Source: DATMER01 sp035556715
GTDB taxonomy: Bacteria; Acidobacteriota; Thermoanaerobaculia; Multivoradales; UBA5704
Reading direction: 5' to 3'
Assembly: GCA_035556715.1 (NCBI GenBank)
Contig: DATMER010000081.1
Coordinates: 1 to 64,000, forward strand
Length of the DNA stretch: 64,000 nt
Below, piece by piece: positions 59,237 through 64,000 of the stretch. Made by a program: the position numbers and the translations under genes. The notes under the pieces were generated by a model, which saw only the letters and a list, made by a program, of their open reading frames with translations, was not told the origin of the DNA and made no database searches. Positions within the stretch are counted from its first letter, which is position 1. Each line of letters starts with the position of its first letter.

Positions 59237-61969
59237 ATGACTCACAGGTCTCGGATGTCCGCTTCCTGGCCGGTTGTCCTCGGCATCGCTGGTATGGCTC
59301 TGCTCCTGGCTTCCGGGCTTGCAGCCCAGATCCGTGGAGAAAACCGCGCCTTCGACGCCCGGATTGCCTTCAACCAAGGCGTCACCCCGGCAGCCGACTC
59401 GCTGCAAAGCGCGGCCGAGGCGGAGCTCCGCGCCTCGATGCCGGAGCTGCTGGTCCACCGCGATCCGGCCACGGGGGCTCTCCGCTCCCTGTACAACCCC
59501 GCCGGAGCTCTGACCGGACCCAACCCCGGAGAGCCGCTCGACGTGGCGCTCTCCTTCCTCCAGGACCATGCCGGCCTGCTGGGCCTCAGCCAGGCCGACC
59601 TGGCCGAGATCGAGGTGACCGACGCCGTCCCCTCGGAAGCGAGCGGCGCCCTCCACTTCTATCTGCGCCAGAAGATTGACGGCCTTCCGGTCTACAACGG
59701 GCAGATCCAGGTCCACCTCGACCGCGACAACCGGGTCCTGAGCGTGAGCAACGACTTCCTCCCCGACCTGGGCTTCTCCGTCGCGGAGCGCAAGCCGTCC
59801 CTGGATGCCGCCGCCGCCGTGCTCGCCGCCGCCCAGCACCTGGGTGTCTCGGCCAAGAACCTGCGCGAGACCGGTGCCGTCCAGGACGTGCAGAAGACCA
59901 CGCAGTTCTCGGCGCCGGACCTCTCCAAGCAGCCGATCGAGGCCAGGCTGATGGTGCTCCCCATCCGCCGCGGCGACGCGCGGCTGGTCTGGAACTTCCA
60001 GATTTTCACGCTGGACGATCAGCACGTGTACGACCTGACGGTGGACGCCGTGAGCGGCCAGGTCTGGACCCGCTTCGACTGGGTGGCCTCGGACAGCTAC
60101 CGCGTCTATCCGCAGCCGGTCGAGAGCCCAAACCACACCACTCCCCTGCCTCCGGCCGACGGCCGCACCCTGGTGAACAACCCCGCCACCGTGCCCGGGT
60201 CGACCGCCTCGCCGTTCGGCTGGCACGACACCAACGGCATCCCCGGGCCGGAGTTCACAATCATGCGGGGCAACAACGCGCATGCCTACGAGGACAGCGA
60301 CGCCAACAACCTGCCTCCGGTCGTCCAGCCCGACTGCGGCGCCGGCCTCAACTGCGACTTCCCCATCAACCTGGCCGGGGCCCCGAGCACCTACCGTCCC
60401 GCCTCGATTGCAAACCTGTTCTATTGGAACAACATCATCCATGACATCCAGCAGCTCTACGGCTTCACCCCCGCGGCCGGCAACTTCCAGGTCAACAACT
60501 ACGGCCTCGGCGGCCTGGGCAACGATGACGTCCGCGCCGAGGGCCAGGACGCCGGCGGCATCAACAACGCCAACTTCCTCACCCTGCCCGACGGCCAGCG
60601 GCCGCGCATGCAGATGTTCCTGTGGAACACGGCCACACCCCAGAAGGACGGCAGTCTCGACTCCGGCATCATCGTGCACGAGTACGGCCATGGCATCTCG
60701 AACCGATTGGTGGGCGGGCCGGCCAACGTGAGCTGCCTCCAGAACCTGCAGCAACCCGGCGAAGGGCTCTCCGACTGGTGGTCGCTCGTCTACACGCACG
60801 AGTGGGGCGACCAGGGGACCGACGGGCGCGGCATCGGCACCTATGCCCTGAACCAGCCCGTGACCGGCCCCGGCATCCGCGCCCAGCGCTACAGCACCAA
60901 CCCGGCGATCAACACCTGGACCTATGCCAGCATCGCCGGCATGGCCATCCCCCACGGCGTCGGCTCCGTCTGGGCCCAGGGCGCCTGGGAGGTCTACTGG
61001 AAGCTGGTCGACACCTGGGGCTTCTTCCCCTACCTCTATCTCCCCAATCTCAGCTTCGGCAACATCCGGGCGATGCACTACGTCAACGAGGGGTTGAAGT
61101 TCACGCCCTGCAGCCCGACCTTCACCCAGGTCCGGGACGGCATCCTCCAGGCGGCCTCGCTCCAGTACGGCGGCGTTGACGTCTGCCGGATGTGGAAGGC
61201 TTTCGCAGGCTTCGGGCTGGGCACGAACGCCACCAGCGGCGGCCCGAACAGCACCGCCGCCGTCAACGGCTTTCTCACCCCGCCCTCCTGCGACTGCGCC
61301 CTGACCCCGTTCCGGCCGCAGATCGTCTCCGCCAACGCGACCGTGGGCAATGTAGTGACCGCGACCTGCCCGGCCGGCCGCAAGGTCGTGGGCGGCGGAT
61401 GCAGCGACGACTTCACCAGCACCCGCCTGCGCACCTCGGCGCCGCTCAGCGATACGGCCTGGACCTGCGACTTCGAGACCAATCCGGGCAGCCTTTCGGC
61501 CTACGCCCTGTGCGACGACCTTCCGGTCAGCGGCTGCAAGGGTCATGAGATCGTGACCGCGACGACTGCCGCGAGCAATTACCTCCTCGCGAGCTGCCCG
61601 GGCACCAAGATGGTCATCGGCGGCGGCTGCAAGGACAACGTGGGCAACAACATCCTGCAATCGTCCTATCCCCACGAGGGCGACAGTTGGGTCTGCGGCT
61701 GGGTCAATGGAAACTCCAGCATCACGGCCTACGCGATCTGCGGCGAAGGCTCGCTCGACCTCCAGACCATCACGAAGACCGAGACGGTCAGCAACGTCGC
61801 CTTCGTCCAGTGCCCGGCCGGCAAGAAGGTCGTCTCCGGCGGCTGCAATGACCACTTCACCAGCAGCAAGCTCCAGAGCAGCTATCCCTGGAACGACGAC
61901 GGCTGGGTGTGCAACTGGGACATGAACCTGGGCAGCCAGGGCGTCTACGCCATCTGCGAGGATCCGTAG
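59237..61969 (+). CDS. M36 (fungalysin) metalloprotease with three Cys-rich C-terminal repeats
   Basis: 910 residues. GGAGGAGG precedes the ATG. Signal SWPVVLGIAGMALLLASGLA; FTP propeptide (about 100-240; FYLRQKIDGLPVYNGQIQVH); zinc-binding HEYGH at 481-485 in SGIIVHEYGHGISNR with third ligand E509 in GEGLSDWWS. After residue 690 come three about 65-residue repeats, each with TxTCPAGRKVVGGGC-like start, a C near the middle (WTCDF, WVCGW, WVCNW) and an AYAxC end. The repeats probably act outside the cell as binding or anchoring modules. Secreted, likely degrades environmental proteins. A clear terminator follows. Confidence 0.93.
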   Translation: MTHRSRMSASWPVVLGIAGMALLLASGLAAQIRGENRAFDARIAFNQGVTPAADSLQSAAEAELRASMPELLVHRDPATGALRSLYNPAGALTGPNPGEPLDVALSFLQDHAGLLGLSQADLAEIEVTDAVPSEASGALHFYLRQKIDGLPVYNGQIQVHLDRDNRVLSVSNDFLPDLGFSVAERKPSLDAAAAVLAAAQHLGVSAKNLRETGAVQDVQKTTQFSAPDLSKQPIEARLMVLPIRRGDARLVWNFQIFTLDDQHVYDLTVDAVSGQVWTRFDWVASDSYRVYPQPVESPNHTTPLPPADGRTLVNNPATVPGSTASPFGWHDTNGIPGPEFTIMRGNNAHAYEDSDANNLPPVVQPDCGAGLNCDFPINLAGAPSTYRPASIANLFYWNNIIHDIQQLYGFTPAAGNFQVNNYGLGGLGNDDVRAEGQDAGGINNANFLTLPDGQRPRMQMFLWNTATPQKDGSLDSGIIVHEYGHGISNRLVGGPANVSCLQNLQQPGEGLSDWWSLVYTHEWGDQGTDGRGIGTYALNQPVTGPGIRAQRYSTNPAINTWTYASIAGMAIPHGVGSVWAQGAWEVYWKLVDTWGFFPYLYLPNLSFGNIRAMHYVNEGLKFTPCSPTFTQVRDGILQAASLQYGGVDVCRMWKAFAGFGLGTNATSGGPNSTAAVNGFLTPPSCDCALTPFRPQIVSANATVGNVVTATCPAGRKVVGGGCSDDFTSTRLRTSAPLSDTAWTCDFETNPGSLSAYALCDDLPVSGCKGHEIVTATTAASNYLLASCPGTKMVIGGGCKDNVGNNILQSSYPHEGDSWVCGWVNGNSSITAYAICGEGSLDLQTITKTETVSNVAFVQCPAGKKVVSGGCNDHFTSSKLQSSYPWNDDGWVCNWDMNLGSQGVYAICEDP

Positions 61970-61985
61970 TCTCCTCTAGAAACTA

Positions 61986-62015
61986 GGGTGCGGCCGGCTC
62001 CGGCCGCACCCTTTT
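61986..62015 (+). terminator. Rho-independent terminator of the M36 protease gene
   Basis: GGGTGCGGCCGG, two-base loop CT, CCGGCCGCACCC and TTTT: a perfect 12-base-pair stem followed by a T-run, 17 bases after the stop codon. Confidence 0.92.
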
Positions 62016-62040
62016 ACTCCGCTCATCGCCGAACTACCGT

Positions 62041-62234
62041 TCCATGGAAGTTCACGCTCCTGCCGGAGCCTCAACGAGCTGCTCTACGAGGAGCACGTCC
62101 TCAACGTCGCCGACGTGAACCTGCTGGCGGAGCTGCTCCGGGAGACAGGGTTCTCCGAGATCCGGATCTACGACCTCAGCGACCGCAGCCCCTTCTCCTA
62201 CTCCATGGCTCCGTTCATTCTGGGGAGGTCGTAA
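62041..62234 (+). pseudogene. C-terminal scrap of a methyltransferase-like gene
   Basis: One frame reads SLNELLYEEHVLNVADVNLL, AELLRETGFSEIRIYDLSDR and SPFSYSMAPFILGRS then stop. LxxLLRETGFSEIRIYD is the usual end of class I SAM methyltransferases. No start or SAM motif remains upstream, where the terminator lies. It is probably a leftover of a deleted gene. Confidence 0.6.
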
Positions 62235-62300
62235 GGTCGGGTGCCGTCCCCCTTCTCCTCTGTTGAGCACCTGACTCTATAGAGGAGAAGCCACAGCCCA

Positions 62301-62882
62301 ATGATCGCTACACATGAAGTGACCGACCTGCTCGTCCGCTGGGGAGAGGGGGACCGCGGGGCGCTGGCGACGCTGACGCCGCTGGTCTATGCCGAGCTGC
62401 GCCGTCTGGCGGCACGGGCGCTGTCGCGAGAGCGGCCGGACCATACGCTGCAGCCCACCGCGCTCGTCCACGAGGCATTCCTGCGCCTGCACGGCGGCCG
62501 GCCGGCCTCGTGTCATGACCGGCTTCACTTCCTCTCCCTGGCTGCCCGCCTGATGCGGTGCATCCTGGTGGATCACGCGCGCTCCCAGAAGGCCGCGCGG
62601 CGGGGCGGCGGGGCCTTGAAGCTGACTCTCGAAAGGATCGAGGAGCTGGCGGCGGTCGCTTCGCCGGTCGACCTCCTGGATCTCGACGCCGCCCTCTCCG
62701 AGCTGGCAGCGGCCGACGCTCGCAAGGCCCAGGTCGTCGAGCTGCGCTTCTTCGGCGGCTTGTCGGTCGAGGAGACGGCGGACGTCCTGGACGTTTCGAT
62801 GCCCACCGTGATCCTCGACACCCGCCTCGCCAGGGCCTTCCTGTTCGATCGGCTGGCCCCGGGGAGCGGACGTGCATCCTGA
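62301..62882 (+). CDS. ECF sigma factor of the SigAcid (TIGR02999) type
   Basis: 193 residues. Region 2: VTDLLVRWGEGDRGALATLT, VYAELRRLAARALSRERPDH and the signature TLQPTALVHEAFLRLHGG with HFLSLAARLMRCILVDHARS. Region 4: ARKAQVVELRFFGGLSVEET and ADVLDVSMPTVILDTRLARA. The usual SxxTVKRDWRLARAWL is altered to MPTVILDTRLARAFL, losing the KR and W of the recognition helix, so promoter choice may differ. These sigmas nearly always pair with a Ser/Thr kinase; the kinase gene follows and overlaps by ten bases. Confidence 0.93.
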   Translation: MIATHEVTDLLVRWGEGDRGALATLTPLVYAELRRLAARALSRERPDHTLQPTALVHEAFLRLHGGRPASCHDRLHFLSLAARLMRCILVDHARSQKAARRGGGALKLTLERIEELAAVASPVDLLDLDAALSELAAADARKAQVVELRFFGGLSVEETADVLDVSMPTVILDTRLARAFLFDRLAPGSGRAS

Positions 62883-64000
62883 GCGGTTCCAACGGGTCGA
62901 ACGGCTGTTCGGCGAGGTTTTGGAGCGCTCGGTGGTCGAGCGGCAGGCGATCCTCGCGGGGGAAGACGCGGACCTGATCGCGGACGTGGAGCGACTGCTG
63001 GCCGCGGACGTCCAAGCCGGACGCTTTTTGGAGGACGCCGTGGCGTCCGGGGCGGCGGCGGTGCTCCAGGATGAGACTCAGGGCGAAATCGGCCGCCGGC
63101 TGGGACCCTACCGGCTGGTCCGCGAGCTGGGCCGCGGGGGCATGGGCGTGGTCTATCTCGCCGAGCGCGACGACGAGGAGTTCCAGCACCGGGTCGCCAT
63201 CAAGCTGCTCCACCGCGGCCTGGAGACCGGCGAGATCGTGGCCCGTTTCCAGACCGAGCGGCAGATCCTTGCCCACCTCGACCATCCGTCCATCGCCCGT
63301 CTGTTCGACGGCGGCACGAGCACTGACGGCCGCCCCTATTTTGTCATGGAGCTGATCGAAGGAAAGCCGATCGACGCCCACTGCGACGCCGAGGGTCTAT
63401 CCCTGCGCGGGCGCCTGGAGCTGATGATCGAGGTGCTCGCGGCAGTCAGCGAGGCGCACCGGAATCTCGTGGTGCACCGGGACCTGAAGCCTTCCAACGT
63501 GCTGGTGACCGCGGACGGCCGCCCCAAGCTGCTCGACTTCGGAGTGGCCAAGATCCTCGCTCCCCTCGCGCCAGAATTGCCAGGGCGGACGGACGCCACC
63601 AGCCACGGGCTGGTGCTTCCCATGACCCTCGCCTGGGCCAGCCCGGAGCAGATCCTGGGCCTGCCGGTCACCACGGCGACCGACGTCTACGCCCTCGGCG
63701 TCCTGCTCTACCGGCTGCTCACCGGCCGCCATCCCTATCCAATCGAGGGCAGCTCCGTCCGCGAGATCGAGCGCCTGATCCTCGAGCATCGTCCCGAGCG
63801 GCCGAGCACGGCCACGCACCTGGCGCGCCAGCTCCGCGGCGATCTCGACACCATCGTCCTCGGCGCCCTCGCGAAAGAGCCGGCCGAGCGCTACGGCTCG
63901 GTCGAACGGCTCGCGGAGGACCTGGGCCTCGTCCTCCAGGGCCGTCCGATCACGTTCCGGCCCACTCCGCTCCGGACTCGCGCGCTCAAGTTCGTCCGCC
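62873..64000 (+). CDS. Serine/threonine protein kinase (3' end outside window)
   Basis: GTG at 62873 inside the end of the sigma gene; 376 codons seen and open at the window edge. An N-terminal helical segment (ERFQRVERLFGEVLERSVVE, VERLLAADVQAGRFLEDAV) is typical of kinases paired with SigAcid sigmas. Kinase motifs: LGRGGMGVVYLAE (glycine loop), RVAIKLLHRG (lysine), VVHRDLKPSNVLV (catalytic), KLLDFGVAKIL (DFG), ASPEQILG (APE-like). After DTIVLGALAKEPAERYGSVE and FRPTPLRTRALKFVR a membrane helix and TPRs are expected beyond the end. It probably phosphorylates the signalling pathway that controls the sigma factor. Confidence 0.93.

Noticed and set aside
62873..64000. Kinase gene as complete
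   Set aside because: The frame is open at the last base of the window and lacks the expected membrane helix and TPR part, so it is partial.

Overview
The window is a GC-rich (mostly about 65-70% by eye) bacterial chromosome segment with mostly short intergenic gaps. Several gene types together suggest an Acidobacteriota chromosome, possibly of the Thermoanaerobaculia type: an ECF sigma factor of the SigAcid type next to a Ser/Thr kinase, a CHAT/TPR protein behind a sigma/anti-sigma pair, a carboxypeptidase-regulatory-domain TonB receptor, Uma2, an M36 protease and a multihaem cytochrome with TPRs. This assignment is inferred from gene content; there is no rRNA in the window.

Layout. 1-5 kb: 3' part of hemE, converging on a minus-strand pair (heptahaem cytochrome/TPR protein and S41 peptidase). 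5-10.35 kb: a tightly coupled plus-strand set (PLP decarboxylase, NAD-dependent epimerase, methyltransferase, 2OG-Fe(II) oxygenase, GT-C glycosyltransferase), probably a modification or biosynthesis operon of unknown product. 10.4-13.6 kb: a 21-bp phased repeat array and a NACHT-LRR STAND ATPase, a likely anti-phage sensor. 13.7-25 kb: ferritin, L-serine dehydratase, sigma/anti-sigma/CHAT-TPR lipoprotein, a second ECF sigma, thioredoxin reductase and a MoxR-like AAA/VWA pair. 25-33 kb: Uma2, GAF-GAF-SpoIIE phosphatase, small lipoprotein, DUF983, GH1 beta-glucosidase, LolA-like protein, sodium:solute symporter. 33-36.4 kb: a scrap region holding copies of neighbouring genes, an IS110 remnant, a delta-carbonic-anhydrase-like gene, a 22-position 20-bp array and a broken gene just after it. 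36.4-49.1 kb: a minus-strand carbohydrate operon (LacI regulator, TonB receptor, GH144-type glucanase, ABC binding protein and two permeases, six-hairpin glycosidase, serine hydrolase), plausibly for beta-1,2-glucan. 50-58.2 kb: an acquired, partly low-GC island with a third 20-bp array, an integron-integrase remnant, orphan membrane proteins, a HEPN protein and a rifamycin phosphotransferase (rph) preceded by a perfect 19-bp rifamycin-associated element. 58.2-64 kb: CPBP protease, M36 metalloprotease with terminator, SigAcid sigma factor and the start of a Ser/Thr kinase.

The most unusual signal is a set of three phased arrays (21, 20 and 20 bp periods) that share an architecture (short conserved word, fixed pitch of two helical turns, variable remainder) but not a sequence. 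One lies 23 bp before a decayed small gene with a coiled-coil-like N-terminus. Also notable: gene junctions of the form NTGA in which CTG appears to be the start codon, and a GC-rich dispersed palindromic repeat family (GGGGGTGAGGG ends) that supplies start codons and leaders to two operon genes.
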